Counted from the first letter of the stretch, positions 17,529 to 28,059 are shown. The stretch is DNA of 64,000 bases from Pseudomonas fluorescens (GCF_902498065.1 NZ_CABVIR010000007.1:186001-250000); one strand, 5' to 3'. The notes: generated by a model not told the origin, from the sequence alone. Made by a program: numbers and translations.

Positions 17529-19634
17529 TTACAGTTTGAGTGTCAGGCTGACGGTTAAATTGCGCGGCTCGCCGGGATTGACCCAGTAGTTGCTGTAAGA
17601 GCGCTCGAAGTAATTCTCGTCGAAAAGGTTGTTCAGGTTCAGGCCCACGGTGACGTTTTCGGTGGCCTTGTAATGGGCCAGCAGGTCAACGGTGTGGTAA
17701 GCCGGCAGTTCAAAATCAGTGCCGGTTTCACCCGAGCGATCGCCGACATAAGTGAATGCCGCACCGAGGTCTGACCCGCGCAAACGGCCCTCCTGAAATT
17801 CATAAACCCCCAGCAGGCTGCCGCTGCGCCTGGCCACGCCGAGGATGCGGCTACCGGCCGACGTGACCTTGTCGCCCTTGGTGACTTCGGCGTCGATGTA
17901 GGCAAACGCACCGATCACCCGCACGGCGTCGCTCACTTGTCCGGTGACTTGCAGATCAAAACCCTGGCTACGCGCCTTGCCCATGGCGCGACTGGAGTCG
18001 GTGCCCGGATCGAAGGCCAGCACGTTTTCCTTGTCGATCCGAAAAGCGGCGAGGGTGCTGCTCAGGCGATTGTCGAACAGCTCGCTCTTGATCCCGATTT
18101 CATAGCCCACACCTTCTTCCGGATCGAAGGATTTGCCGGCTGCGTCCAGGCCGTTGTTCGGTTTGAACGAGGTGGAAGCGTTGGCGAACACACCGACTTC
18201 AGGCGTCAGTTGGTAGAGCAAGCCGGCCCGTTGAGTCAGCGCGTCGTGCCTCTTGCGACTGGTCGCTCCGCGCGTGTGATCGTCGATGCTTTGTTGGAAA
18301 TGTTCGACGCGCGCACCGAGCAGGCCGCGTAGTTTGTCGGTGAAGACAATCTGGTCCTGCACGTTCAGCGCCTGGCTTTCGACATGCTCGAAAAAATCCG
18401 TGCCTGAGCGAGCGCCGTTGGGCTTCGGTTGGCCGTAGACCGGCTGATAAATGTCGATGGCGTAGGCACCGCCGGCAATCGTGGTCACCCGTTCGTTCTT
18501 GCGGTAGTTCTCGTATTCGCTGCCGATCAGCAGTTCGTGCTGCCAGCTCCCGAGGTCGAACAGACCCCGCAATTCGAGCTGGGTGATGCTGTCGTGCCAA
18601 TCATTGTCACGCTCGCGGTAGCGTCGATTGACCGTGTGCCCGTTGGCATTCAGCGGCCGCGTCTCGGAGGCGAAGCCCCAGAGTTTGCCTTCTTTGTAAT
18701 GGCTGGCCAGACGCAGCTTCCAACCATCGTTGAGGTGATGTTCAAGAGCGGCCTGCAGACTGTTGTTGTGGTTGTCGATGTCGTCGTCATTGGGTTCGCC
18801 GAGGAAGGTTGAGCGCGAAACGCCGCTCCACGAGTTGTTCGGGGCGACGATGCCACGGTCGAACGTCGAGCGGTGACGGACGAGTTCGCTCTCCACCAGC
18901 AAATGCGTGTCAGTGTTCAGTTGCCAACTGAAGGAGGGCGCGATGAACACGCGCTGGCTCTCAACATGATCGCGAAAACTGTGGTTGTCCTCGACCGCCA
19001 GGTTGACGCGGGACAGCACATTGCCGTCGTCATCCAGCGGTGTATTGACGTCCAGCGCGGTGCGATAACGGTCCCGACTGCCGGCGCTGGTCTGCAACGT
19101 GGTGAAGGTTTCTGGCTGCGGTTTCTTGGCGACGATGTTTACTGTACCGCCCGGATCACCACGGCCATAAAGACTGGCGGCCGGACCTTTGAGCACTTCG
19201 ATTCGCTCGATGTTGGCCACGTCCGGTGTGCTGGGGTAACCACGGTTGGCACTGAACCCGTCCTTGTAGAACTCGGAGGTGGTGAAGCCACGCACGCTGT
19301 ATTCGTAAAGCGTCAGGCCGCCGAAGTTGTTCTGCTTCGATACGCCGCCGGCAAAATCCAATGCGCGCTCGACGTTGTTGCTGCCGAGGTCCTTGAGCAC
19401 GCTGGCGGGAATCACACTGATCGATTGCGGGGTGTCGCGAAGGGCCGTGTCGGTTTTAGTCGCGCTGGAGGAGCGAGTGGCGCGGTAGCCTTTGACCGGG
19501 CCGGTGGGTGATTCGTAGTCGGAGGTGACGCTGATGGCGTCCAGCTCGAGCGGGCTGGAGTCTTCGGCGAAGACCGGATCTGCGAGCAGGCCAAAGGCAA
19601 GACTTGCCACAGAAACCATTGTTCGAGACGACAT
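17529..19634 (-). CDS. TonB-dependent siderophore-type outer-membrane receptor
   Basis: A 701-residue receptor from the ATG beginning MSSRTMVSV; a TTG five codons upstream is an alternative. A signal peptide ends near PVFA. The TonB box region is LDAISVTS, the plug domain includes TPQSISVIPASVLKD and IERIEVLKGPAASLYG, and the barrel ends in Leu (SLTLKL) as outer-membrane proteins usually do with an aromatic or hydrophobic residue. The family imports ferric siderophores or other metal chelates using TonB energy. The start codon is embedded in a 46-bp palindrome and a Fur-like half-site lies just upstream, pointing to metal-responsive control. Confidence 0.9.
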   Translation of the reverse strand: MSSRTMVSVASLAFGLLADPVFAEDSSPLELDAISVTSDYESPTGPVKGYRATRSSSATKTDTALRDTPQSISVIPASVLKDLGSNNVERALDFAGGVSKQNNFGGLTLYEYSVRGFTTSEFYKDGFSANRGYPSTPDVANIERIEVLKGPAASLYGRGDPGGTVNIVAKKPQPETFTTLQTSAGSRDRYRTALDVNTPLDDDGNVLSRVNLAVEDNHSFRDHVESQRVFIAPSFSWQLNTDTHLLVESELVRHRSTFDRGIVAPNNSWSGVSRSTFLGEPNDDDIDNHNNSLQAALEHHLNDGWKLRLASHYKEGKLWGFASETRPLNANGHTVNRRYRERDNDWHDSITQLELRGLFDLGSWQHELLIGSEYENYRKNERVTTIAGGAYAIDIYQPVYGQPKPNGARSGTDFFEHVESQALNVQDQIVFTDKLRGLLGARVEHFQQSIDDHTRGATSRKRHDALTQRAGLLYQLTPEVGVFANASTSFKPNNGLDAAGKSFDPEEGVGYEIGIKSELFDNRLSSTLAAFRIDKENVLAFDPGTDSSRAMGKARSQGFDLQVTGQVSDAVRVIGAFAYIDAEVTKGDKVTSAGSRILGVARRSGSLLGVYEFQEGRLRGSDLGAAFTYVGDRSGETGTDFELPAYHTVDLLAHYKATENVTVGLNLNNLFDENYFERSYSNYWVNPGEPRNLTVSLTLKL

Positions 19635-19676
19635 GTTATGTTGTTCCAATAGTGATATTGAAACAATATAACATGT
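19631..19676. promoter_or_regulatory. 46-bp near-perfect palindrome over the TonB receptor start
   Basis: Two 21-bp arms (19631-19651 and 19656-19676) match as inverted repeats with only two mismatches around a 4-bp centre (GTGA). Each arm carries ACATGTTAT at its outer end and CAATA at its inner end. The receptor ATG (19634-19632) and its ribosome binding site fall inside. The outer TATAACATGTC resembles one half of a Zur box. Function as an operator, an mRNA hairpin hiding the ribosome binding site, or both is inference. Confidence 0.6.
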
Positions 19677-19677
19677 C

Positions 19678-19687
19678 TAATGAGAAT
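19678..19687. promoter_or_regulatory. Fur-like half-site upstream of the TonB receptor
   Basis: TAATGAGAAT matches the left half of typical Pseudomonas Fur boxes well, but the adjoining right half is poorly conserved, about 10 of 19 over the full consensus. It lies just beyond the palindrome in the presumed promoter. Confidence 0.3.
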
Positions 19688-19723
19688 GTCTGCTGTTAGC
19701 CCGCATGGCTCGGGCTAGCGCTT

Positions 19724-20884
<1,161 letters not shown>

Positions 20885-20986
20885 TAAGCACGTCCTGAGA
20901 GGTTGCAGGCGGTTAGAGACCGCCCATAATGTCGCGCATTATACGAGGCCGCGCGCGCCTCTGAACGGGATATTTAGGAGTCTTTT

Positions 20987-21745
20987 ATGGCCGTCGCCCT
21001 GAGCACCCTGGTCGAAGAAGCCGACCGTTACCTGAACAGTGCAAAGATTGCCGATTATTGCCCCAACGGGTTACAGGTCGAAGGTCGGCCGCAGGTGATG
21101 CGCATCGTCAGTGGCGTCACCGCCAGCCAGGCGTTGCTGGACGCGGCCGTCGAAGCCCAGGCCGATCTGGTGCTGGTGCATCACGGTTATTTCTGGAAGG
21201 GCGAGAACCCGTGCATCACCGGTATGAAGCAGCGTCGGTTGAAAACCCTGCTCAAGCACGACATCAGCCTGCTGTCTTACCATCTGCCACTGGATCTGCA
21301 TCCGGAAGTCGGCAACAACGTGCAGCTCGCACGTCAACTGGACATCACCGTCGAAGGCCCGCTCGATCCGGAGAACCTTAAAATTATCGGTCTGGTGGGC
21401 TCTCTGAACGAACCGGTGACGCCGCGTGATTTCGCTCGCCGCGTGCAGGAAGTCATGGGGCGCGAGCCATTGTTGATCGAAGGCGGCGAGATGATTCGTC
21501 GGGTCGGCTGGTGCACCGGTGGAGGTCAGGGTTACATCGATCAGGCGGTTTTGGCCGGCGTCGATCTGTATCTCAGTGGCGAGGCGTCCGAGCAAACCTT
21601 CCACAGCGCCCGGGAAAACGACATCAGCTTCATCGCCGCCGGTCACCACGCCACCGAGCGCTACGGTGTGCAGGCACTGGGGGATTACCTGGCACGACGG
21701 TTTGCGCTGGAGCACATCTTCATCGATTGCCCGAATCCGATTTGA
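20987..21745 (+). CDS. Nif3-like dinuclear metal centre protein
   Basis: A 252-residue protein of the Nif3/YbgI family. Metal-ligand motifs are visible as LVHHGYFWKGEN (residues about 65-76) and AGHHATERYG near residue 222. E. coli YbgI forms a toroidal hexamer with a dimetal site; the cellular role is unsettled, with links to GTP cyclohydrolase-like or radiation-resistance functions. It is divergent from algW. Confidence 0.88.
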   Translation: MAVALSTLVEEADRYLNSAKIADYCPNGLQVEGRPQVMRIVSGVTASQALLDAAVEAQADLVLVHHGYFWKGENPCITGMKQRRLKTLLKHDISLLSYHLPLDLHPEVGNNVQLARQLDITVEGPLDPENLKIIGLVGSLNEPVTPRDFARRVQEVMGREPLLIEGGEMIRRVGWCTGGGQGYIDQAVLAGVDLYLSGEASEQTFHSARENDISFIAAGHHATERYGVQALGDYLARRFALEHIFIDCPNPI

Positions 21746-21768
21746 TTAACACCACACATAAAATGTGC

Positions 21769-21853
21769 GAGCGAGCCTGTTCGCGATGACTGCATCACAA
21801 GCGACATTGATGTGACAGATACACCGCAATCGCGAGCAGGCTCGCTCCCACAG
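21769..21853. repeat. REP doublet
   Basis: Two imperfect inverted copies of the Pseudomonas REP palindrome (GCGAGCGAGCCTGTTCGCGATG and its mate ATCGCGAGCAGGCTCGCTC) flank about 35 bp. It lies between the Nif3-like gene and cysD. Confidence 0.8.
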
Positions 21854-21875
21854 GGGCCTGACCGCCCTAACGAGG

Positions 21876-21893
21876 GGGTATATTCATATACCC
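21876..21893. promoter_or_regulatory. Perfect 18-bp palindrome upstream of cysD
   Basis: GGGTATATTCATATACCC consists of 8-bp arms around TC, 104 bp before the cysD ATG. A further hairpin GCGTCCT...AGGACGC follows at 21908-21930. Either could belong to cysD control; neither matches a regulator consensus I can name with confidence. Confidence 0.4.
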
Positions 21894-21996
21894 TTTCGAT
21901 CTAGCTCGCGTCCTGATTAGAAGAGGACGCTGTGCTAGGATTCCTCGCTCGAACACGGCCCGCTGGCCGTCCATAAGATCGTTTTCGTGAGTAGCC

Positions 21997-22914
21997 ATGG
22001 TCGACAAACTGACGCATCTGAAACAGCTGGAGGCCGAAAGCATCCACATCATCCGCGAGGTCGCCGCCGAGTTCGATAACCCGGTGATGCTGTACTCCGT
22101 CGGTAAAGACTCCGCCGTGATGCTGCACCTTGCGCGCAAGGCATTCTTCCCGGGCAAGTTGCCGTTCCCGGTGATGCACGTCGACACCCGGTGGAAGTTC
22201 AAGGAAATGTACGCGTTCCGCGACCGCATGGTCGAAGAACTCGGCCTGGACCTGCTGGTGCACGTGAACCCCGATGGCGTCGCGCAGGGCATCAACCCGC
22301 TGACCCACGGCAGTGCCAAGCACACCGACATCATGAAAACCGAAGGCCTGAAACAGGCTCTCGACAAGTACGGTTTCGATGCCGCTTTCGGTGGCGCTCG
22401 TCGCGATGAAGAAAAATCCCGTGCCAAAGAGCGCGTGTATTCCTTCCGCGACACCAAGCACCGCTGGGACCCGAAAAACCAGCGTCCAGAGTTGTGGAAC
22501 GTCTACAACGGCAACGTCAACAAGGGTGAGTCGATCCGCGTTTTCCCGTTGTCGAACTGGACCGAACTGGACATCTGGCAGTACATCTATCTCGAAGGCA
22601 TCCCGATTGTGCCGCTGTATTTCGCCGCCGAGCGCGACGTCATCGAGATGAATGGCACCTGGATCATGATCGACGACGAACGCCTGCTCAATCACCTGAG
22701 CGACGAAGACAAGGCGCGCATCGTCAAGAAGAAGGTCCGTTTCCGTACGCTCGGCGACTACCCGCTGACCGGTGCGGTCGAGTCCGAGGCCACCAGCCTG
22801 ACCGACATCATTCAGGAAATGCTCCTGACGCGAACTTCCGAACGCCAGGGCCGGGTCATCGACCACGATGGCGCAGGCTCGATGGAAGAAAAGAAACGTC
22901 AGGGTTATTTCTAA
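21997..22914 (+). CDS. cysD: Sulfate adenylyltransferase subunit 2 CysD
   Basis: A 305-residue PAPS-reductase/ATP-pyrophosphatase-fold enzyme. The PP-loop motif SVGKDSAVMLHLARKA is at about residues 35-50, and the conserved FGGARRDEEKSRAKERVYS follows. With CysN it activates sulfate to adenosine 5'-phosphosulfate at the cost of GTP. cysNC starts 9 bp downstream. Confidence 0.97.
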   Translation: MVDKLTHLKQLEAESIHIIREVAAEFDNPVMLYSVGKDSAVMLHLARKAFFPGKLPFPVMHVDTRWKFKEMYAFRDRMVEELGLDLLVHVNPDGVAQGINPLTHGSAKHTDIMKTEGLKQALDKYGFDAAFGGARRDEEKSRAKERVYSFRDTKHRWDPKNQRPELWNVYNGNVNKGESIRVFPLSNWTELDIWQYIYLEGIPIVPLYFAAERDVIEMNGTWIMIDDERLLNHLSDEDKARIVKKKVRFRTLGDYPLTGAVESEATSLTDIIQEMLLTRTSERQGRVIDHDGAGSMEEKKRQGYF

Positions 22915-22923
22915 GGGGTTGTC

Positions 22924-24822
22924 ATGTCGCACGTATCTGATTTGATCAGCGAGGACATCCTCGCCTACCTGGGCCAGCACGAACGCAAGGAAATGCTGCG
23001 TTTCCTGACCTGTGGCAACGTCGACGACGGCAAGAGCACCCTGATCGGGCGCCTGCTGCACGACTCCAAGATGATCTACGAAGATCACCTGGAAGCCATT
23101 ACCCGCGACTCGAAAAAAGTCGGCACCACCGGCGAAGACATCGACCTGGCATTGCTGGTCGACGGCCTGCAGGCCGAGCGTGAGCAGGGCATCACCATTG
23201 ATGTTGCCTACCGCTATTTCTCCACCGCCAAACGCAAATTCATCATCGCCGACACCCCTGGCCATGAGCAGTACACCCGCAACATGGCCACCGGTGCGTC
23301 CACCTGTGACCTGGCGATCATCCTGGTCGACGCCCGTTACGGCGTGCAGACCCAGACCCGTCGCCACAGCTTCATCGCCTCGTTGCTCGGCATCAAGCAC
23401 ATCGTGGTCGCCATCAACAAGATGGACCTCAACGGTTTCGACGAAACAGTGTTCGAGTCGATCAAGGCCGATTACCTGAAGTTCGCCGAAGGCATCGCCT
23501 TCAAACCGACCACCATGGCCTTCGTGCCGATGTCGGCGCTGAAGGGCGACAACGTGGTGAACAAGTCCGAGCGCTCGCCGTGGTACACCGGCCAGTCGCT
23601 GATGGAAATTCTCGAGACCGTCGAGATCGCCAGCGACCGCAACTACACCGACCTGCGTTTCCCGGTGCAGTACGTCAACCGTCCGAACTTGAACTTCCGT
23701 GGTTTCGCCGGCACCCTGGCCAGCGGCGTCGTGCACAAGGGCGACGAAGTCGTGGTGCTGCCGTCGGGCAAGAGCAGCCGCGTGAAATCCATCGTCACCT
23801 TCGAAGGTGAACTGGAACACGCAGGTCCGGGTCAGGCGGTAACGCTGACCATGGAAGACGAGATCGACATCTCCCGCGGCGACTTGCTGGTGCACGCCGA
23901 CAACCTGCCGCAGGTGACTGACGCCTTCGACGCCATGCTGGTGTGGATGGCCGAAGAACCGATGTTGCCGGGCAAGAAATACGACATCAAACGCGCCACG
24001 ACGTACGTGCCGGGTTCGATCACCAGCATCGTCAACCGCGTTGATGTGAACACTCTGGAAGAAGGTCCGGCCAGTTCCCTGCAACTGAACGAGATCGGAC
24101 GGGTCAAGATCAGCCTCGACACCGCCATCGCGCTGGACGGTTACGCGAGCAACCGCACCACCGGTTCGTTCATCGTCATCGATCGCTTGACCAACGGCAC
24201 CGTTGCGGCCGGCATGATCATCGCTCAGCCATTGGCGCATGGCAGCAGCACGCACCACGGCAAACTGGCGCACGTTGCCACCGAAGAACGCGCTCAGCGT
24301 TTCGGCCAGCAGCCGGCCACCGTGTTGTTCAGCGGTTTGTCGGGCGCGGGCAAAAGCACCCTGGCTTATGCGGTTGAACGCAAGTTGTTCGACCTGGGCC
24401 GCGCGGTGTTTGTGCTCGATGGCCAGAACCTGCGTCATGACCTGAACAAAGGTCTGCCACAGGATCGCGCCGGGCGTACCGAGAACTGGCGCCGTGCCGC
24501 GCACGTTGCGCGTCAGTTCAACGAGGCCGGTCTGCTGACCCTCGCTGCGTTTGTTGCGCCGAGTGCTGAAGGTCGTGAGCAAGCCAGGGAACTGATCGGC
24601 AAAGAGCGTTTGCTGACGGTCTACGTCCAGGCCTCGCCGACGGTCTGCGCCGAGCGAGATCCGCAAGGTTTGTACGCGGCGGCCGGGGATAACATTCCGG
24701 GCGATTCCTTCCCGTACGACGTGCCGCTGGACGCCGACCTCGTGGTCGACACCCAGTCGCTGTCGCTGGAAGAAAGCGTCAAGCAAGTGCTGGATCTGCT
24801 GCGTCAGCGTGGCGCGATCTAA
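22924..24822 (+). CDS. cysNC: Bifunctional sulfate adenylyltransferase subunit 1 / APS kinase CysNC
   Basis: A 632-residue fusion. The N-terminal translation-factor-like GTPase has G1 GNVDDGKST at residues 31-39, G3 DTPGHEQY and G4 NKMD. The C-terminal APS kinase domain has its own P-loop FSGLSGAGKST at about 469-479. CysN stimulates CysD with GTP energy; the kinase then makes PAPS for reduction or sulfation. The fusion is usual in pseudomonads. A strong terminator follows 20 bp after the stop. Confidence 0.97.
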   Translation: MSHVSDLISEDILAYLGQHERKEMLRFLTCGNVDDGKSTLIGRLLHDSKMIYEDHLEAITRDSKKVGTTGEDIDLALLVDGLQAEREQGITIDVAYRYFSTAKRKFIIADTPGHEQYTRNMATGASTCDLAIILVDARYGVQTQTRRHSFIASLLGIKHIVVAINKMDLNGFDETVFESIKADYLKFAEGIAFKPTTMAFVPMSALKGDNVVNKSERSPWYTGQSLMEILETVEIASDRNYTDLRFPVQYVNRPNLNFRGFAGTLASGVVHKGDEVVVLPSGKSSRVKSIVTFEGELEHAGPGQAVTLTMEDEIDISRGDLLVHADNLPQVTDAFDAMLVWMAEEPMLPGKKYDIKRATTYVPGSITSIVNRVDVNTLEEGPASSLQLNEIGRVKISLDTAIALDGYASNRTTGSFIVIDRLTNGTVAAGMIIAQPLAHGSSTHHGKLAHVATEERAQRFGQQPATVLFSGLSGAGKSTLAYAVERKLFDLGRAVFVLDGQNLRHDLNKGLPQDRAGRTENWRRAAHVARQFNEAGLLTLAAFVAPSAEGREQARELIGKERLLTVYVQASPTVCAERDPQGLYAAAGDNIPGDSFPYDVPLDADLVVDTQSLSLEESVKQVLDLLRQRGAI

Positions 24823-24840
24823 GCCCTTTTAGCCGTTAAT

Positions 24841-24879
24841 AAAAAACCCGCCGATGAGTGATCATCGGCGGGTTTTTTT
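24841..24879. terminator. Bidirectional terminator after cysNC
   Basis: A 13-bp perfect stem (AACCCGCCGATGA paired with TCATCGGCGGGTT) has a GTGA loop, A-tract before and T-tract after. It ends the cysD-cysNC transcript and could also stop transcription from the minus-strand side. Confidence 0.9.
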
Positions 24880-24897
24880 GTGGGTCAACTCGGTCAG

Positions 24898-24989
24898 CTG
24901 TGGGAGCTAGCCTGCTAGCGATTGCGGTGATTCAGGTAATAAATCTGCTGAATGTGAACCCGCTATCGCCAGCAGGCTGGCTCCCACAG
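24898..24989. repeat. REP doublet
   Basis: Inverted imperfect copies (CTGTGGGAGCTAGCCTGCTAG... and ...CCAGCAGGCTGGCTCCCACAG) face each other 42 bp apart. The doublet lies at the junction between the cys block and the pta region. Confidence 0.85.
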
Positions 24990-24993
24990 TAGG

Positions 24994-25899
24994 TCAGTGT
25001 TTATCGGGATACTCCCGATGCATCTGCTCCAGCAACGCATCCTTGTCTTCCCAAAGCTGATTGATCCAGCCCTGAAACTGCAAGCGATACTCTCCATCCT
25101 GGTCGTAATTCTTGCCAATGAACTGCGGCGGAATCTTCAGCTCCTGAAAATGCACCACCACGTCCGCAACGTTTCCGCAGAGCAAATCCCAGTACCCCGG
25201 ACGCCCGCCCGGGTAGTGAATGGTCACGTTGACGATCGACTCCAGCTGCTCACCCATCGCATCCAGCACAAACGCGATGCCACCGGCCTTGGGTTTGAGC
25301 AGATACTTGAACGGTGATTTCTGTTGCGCGTGCTTGCCCTCGGTGAAGCGTGTGCCTTCAACGAAATTGAAAATCCCCACCGGGTTATTGCGAAATTTTG
25401 CGCAGGTCCTGCGGGTGGTTTCCAGATCCTTGCCTTTCTTCTCCGGGTGTTTTTCCAGGTAGGCCTTGGAGTAGCGCTTCATGAACGGAAAGCCCAACGC
25501 CCACCACGCCAGACCAATCACCGGCACCCAGATCAGCTCTTGCTTGAGAAAGAACTTCAACGGCTGGATGCGCCGGTTGAGCACGTACTGCAACACCATT
25601 ATGTCGACCCAGCTCTGGTGGTTGCTGGTGATCAGGTACGAGTGCTGGTAGTCCAGGCCTTCGAGGCCGCTGAGGTGCCAGCGCGTGCGGCAGACCAGGT
25701 TCATCCAGGCCTTGTTGTTGCTGATCCAGGCTTCATGGGTATGGCTCATCAACCAGCGCGTGAAACGCTGGGTGAGGGCAAACGGCAACACCTTGAAAAT
25801 CGCCACGCAGAACAGAAACGAGCAGAGCAAAATTGTATTCAACGCCAGCAACAACGATGCAATCACGCCGCGCACGGCGGCAGGCAGGAAATCCAGCAT
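24994..25899 (-). CDS. Acyltransferase of the PlsC/LPLAT family (YihG-like)
   Basis: A 301-residue membrane-associated acyltransferase. An N-terminal hydrophobic region (residues about 8-40) anchors it. The family motifs are SNHQSWVDI (the catalytic NHxxxxD) near residue 92 and FVEGTRFT near residue 178. It probably acylates a lysophospholipid or related acceptor. It begins immediately after the pta stop, so it is translated from the same transcript. Confidence 0.85.
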   Translation of the reverse strand: MLDFLPAAVRGVIASLLLALNTILLCSFLFCVAIFKVLPFALTQRFTRWLMSHTHEAWISNNKAWMNLVCRTRWHLSGLEGLDYQHSYLITSNHQSWVDIMVLQYVLNRRIQPLKFFLKQELIWVPVIGLAWWALGFPFMKRYSKAYLEKHPEKKGKDLETTRRTCAKFRNNPVGIFNFVEGTRFTEGKHAQQKSPFKYLLKPKAGGIAFVLDAMGEQLESIVNVTIHYPGGRPGYWDLLCGNVADVVVHFQELKIPPQFIGKNYDQDGEYRLQFQGWINQLWEDKDALLEQMHREYPDKH

Positions 25900-27999
25900 T
25901 TAAAGATCCAGAGGTCGGTTGGCAGCTTGAATCGCGGTCAACGCGATGGTGTACACGATGTCATCGACTTGCGCGCCGCGCGGCAGGTCGTTCACCGGTT
26001 TGCGCAGGCCTTGCAGCATCGGCCCAAGGCTGACGCAATCGGCACTGCGCTGCACGGCTTTGTGCGTGGTGTTGCCGGTGTTCAGGTCGGGGAACACGAA
26101 CACTGTGGCACGTCCGGCCACCTGACTGTTCGGCGCCAGTTGCCGGGCGACGGTTTCGTTGGCGGCGGCGTCGTATTGCAACGGGCCGTCGATCAGCAGT
26201 GAGTGCTGTTGTTCGTGGGCGAGCAAGGTCGCCTCGCGCACCTTCTCGACTTCTTCACCGCTGGCCGACTCACCACTGGAATAGCTGATCATCGCCACGC
26301 GCGGGGTAATGCCGAATGCGGCGGCCGAGTCGGCGCTTTGCAGGGCGATCTCGGCCAGTTCGCTGGCACTCGGGTGCGGGTTCATCACGCAGTCGCCGTA
26401 GACCAGCACCTCTTCGGGAAACAGCATGAAGAACACCGACGACACCAGGGTGCAGCCCGGCGCTGTTTTAATCAGCTGCAAGGCCGGGCGGATGGTGTTG
26501 GCGGTGGAGTGAATGACCCCGGACACCAGGCCGTCGACTTCATCCAACGCCAGCATCATCGTGCCGATCACCACGGTGTCTTCCAGTTGCTGCTCGGCCA
26601 TCGGCGCATTGAGGCTTTTGCTTTTGCGCAAGGCAACCATTGGCTCGACGTAGCGTTCGCGAATCAGGTCCGGATCGAGAATTTCCAGACCTGGCGGCAG
26701 CTCGATATCGTGGGCACGGGCCACGGCTTCGACGTCCGCCGGTTTCGCCAGCAACACGCAACGGGCAATGCCGCGCGCCTGACAGATCGCCGCCGCTTGT
26801 ACGGTCAGCGGCTCGCTGCCTTCGGGTAACACGATGCGTTTGTTGGCGGCCTGGGCGCGCTGGATCAGTTGATAACGGAACACCGCCGGCGACAGGCGCA
26901 TTTCCCGTGGCGTGCCGCAGCGCTGGTGCAGCCAGTTGGCATCGAGATGGCTGGCGACGAAGTCGGTAATGATCTCCGCACGCTCGCGGTCGTCGATCGG
27001 GATTTCCTTGTTCAACCCGTTCAACTGGTTGGCGGTCTCGTAGGAACCGGTGCTCACCGACAACACCGGCAAACCGGCCTGCAACGCGCCACGGCACAAG
27101 TCCATGATGCGCGGGTCGGGCAGGGTGTCGCTGGTCAACAACAGGCCGGCCAATGGCACGCCGTTCATGGCGGCGAGGCTGACGGCGAGGATGATGTCGT
27201 CGCGATCGCCGGGTGTCACCACGAGTACGCCGGGCTTGAGCAGCTCCACGGTGTTGCGCATGGTGCGGGCGCAGATGATGATTTTGGTCATGCGCCGGGT
27301 TTCGTAATCGCCGGCATTGAGGATTTGCGCGCCCATCAGGTCGGCCACGTCGCGGGTGCGCGGCGCGTTCAGTTCCGGCTGGAACGGGATGCAACCGAGC
27401 AAGCGGAAATCACCACTGCGCAGCAACGGCGAATGCTCCTTCAGGCGCGAGGCGAAGGCCTCCATGCTCTCGTCGGTCTTGACCTTGTTGAGGATCACGC
27501 CGAGGACTTTCGGATCTTTCGGACCGCCAAACAATTGCGCCTGCAATTCCACGCGGCCGGAGAGCTCGGTCAGCACTTCGTTTTCCGGCGCCGAGACCAG
27601 GATCACGTCGGCGTCGAGGCTCTTGGCCAAATGCAGATTGACCCGCGCGGCGTAACTGGCGCTGCGGGTCGGGACCATGCCTTCGACGATCAGCACGTCC
27701 TTGCCAATGGCCGCTTGCTGATAGAGCGTGATGATTTCTTCGAGCAACTCATCGAGCTGACCGTCGCCCAGCATGCGCTCTACATGGGCCAGGCCCAGCG
27801 GTTGAGGCGGTTTCAAGCCGTGGGTGCGCGCCACCAGTTCGGTGGAGCGCTCCGGCCCGGTGTCGCCCGGATGGGGCTGGGCGATCGGTTTGAAAAAGCC
27901 GACTTTGAGGCCGGCCCGCTCAAGTGTACGCACCAGCCCGAGGCTGATGGAGGTCAGACCCACACCAAAATCGGTGGGTGCGATAAAAAAAGTTTGCAT
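25900..27999 (-). CDS. pta: Phosphate acetyltransferase
   Basis: A 699-residue long-form Pta: an N-terminal P-loop-like domain (FIAPTDFGVGLTSISLG), a central DRTGG domain, and a C-terminal catalytic PTA_PTB domain containing VMNPHPSASELAEIALQSAD and FVFPDLNTGN. It interconverts acetyl-CoA and acetyl phosphate. The usual partner gene ackA is not next to it: the neighbours are an acyltransferase downstream and DUF3565/slyD upstream. Confidence 0.95.
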   Translation of the reverse strand: MQTFFIAPTDFGVGLTSISLGLVRTLERAGLKVGFFKPIAQPHPGDTGPERSTELVARTHGLKPPQPLGLAHVERMLGDGQLDELLEEIITLYQQAAIGKDVLIVEGMVPTRSASYAARVNLHLAKSLDADVILVSAPENEVLTELSGRVELQAQLFGGPKDPKVLGVILNKVKTDESMEAFASRLKEHSPLLRSGDFRLLGCIPFQPELNAPRTRDVADLMGAQILNAGDYETRRMTKIIICARTMRNTVELLKPGVLVVTPGDRDDIILAVSLAAMNGVPLAGLLLTSDTLPDPRIMDLCRGALQAGLPVLSVSTGSYETANQLNGLNKEIPIDDRERAEIITDFVASHLDANWLHQRCGTPREMRLSPAVFRYQLIQRAQAANKRIVLPEGSEPLTVQAAAICQARGIARCVLLAKPADVEAVARAHDIELPPGLEILDPDLIRERYVEPMVALRKSKSLNAPMAEQQLEDTVVIGTMMLALDEVDGLVSGVIHSTANTIRPALQLIKTAPGCTLVSSVFFMLFPEEVLVYGDCVMNPHPSASELAEIALQSADSAAAFGITPRVAMISYSSGESASGEEVEKVREATLLAHEQQHSLLIDGPLQYDAAANETVARQLAPNSQVAGRATVFVFPDLNTGNTTHKAVQRSADCVSLGPMLQGLRKPVNDLPRGAQVDDIVYTIALTAIQAANRPLDL

Positions 28000-28059
28000 G
28001 CGGATTCTCTAAGGGTGCATGGCAAAGGCGATCATCTATAACTGACGATCTACCGAAAT

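Noticed and set aside
21901..24786. A 961-codon minus-strand open frame
   Set aside because: It lies wholly opposite cysD and cysNC, whose protein motifs are unmistakable. The composition (rich in His, Gln, Val, Asp) is that of an antisense frame of a high-GC gene.
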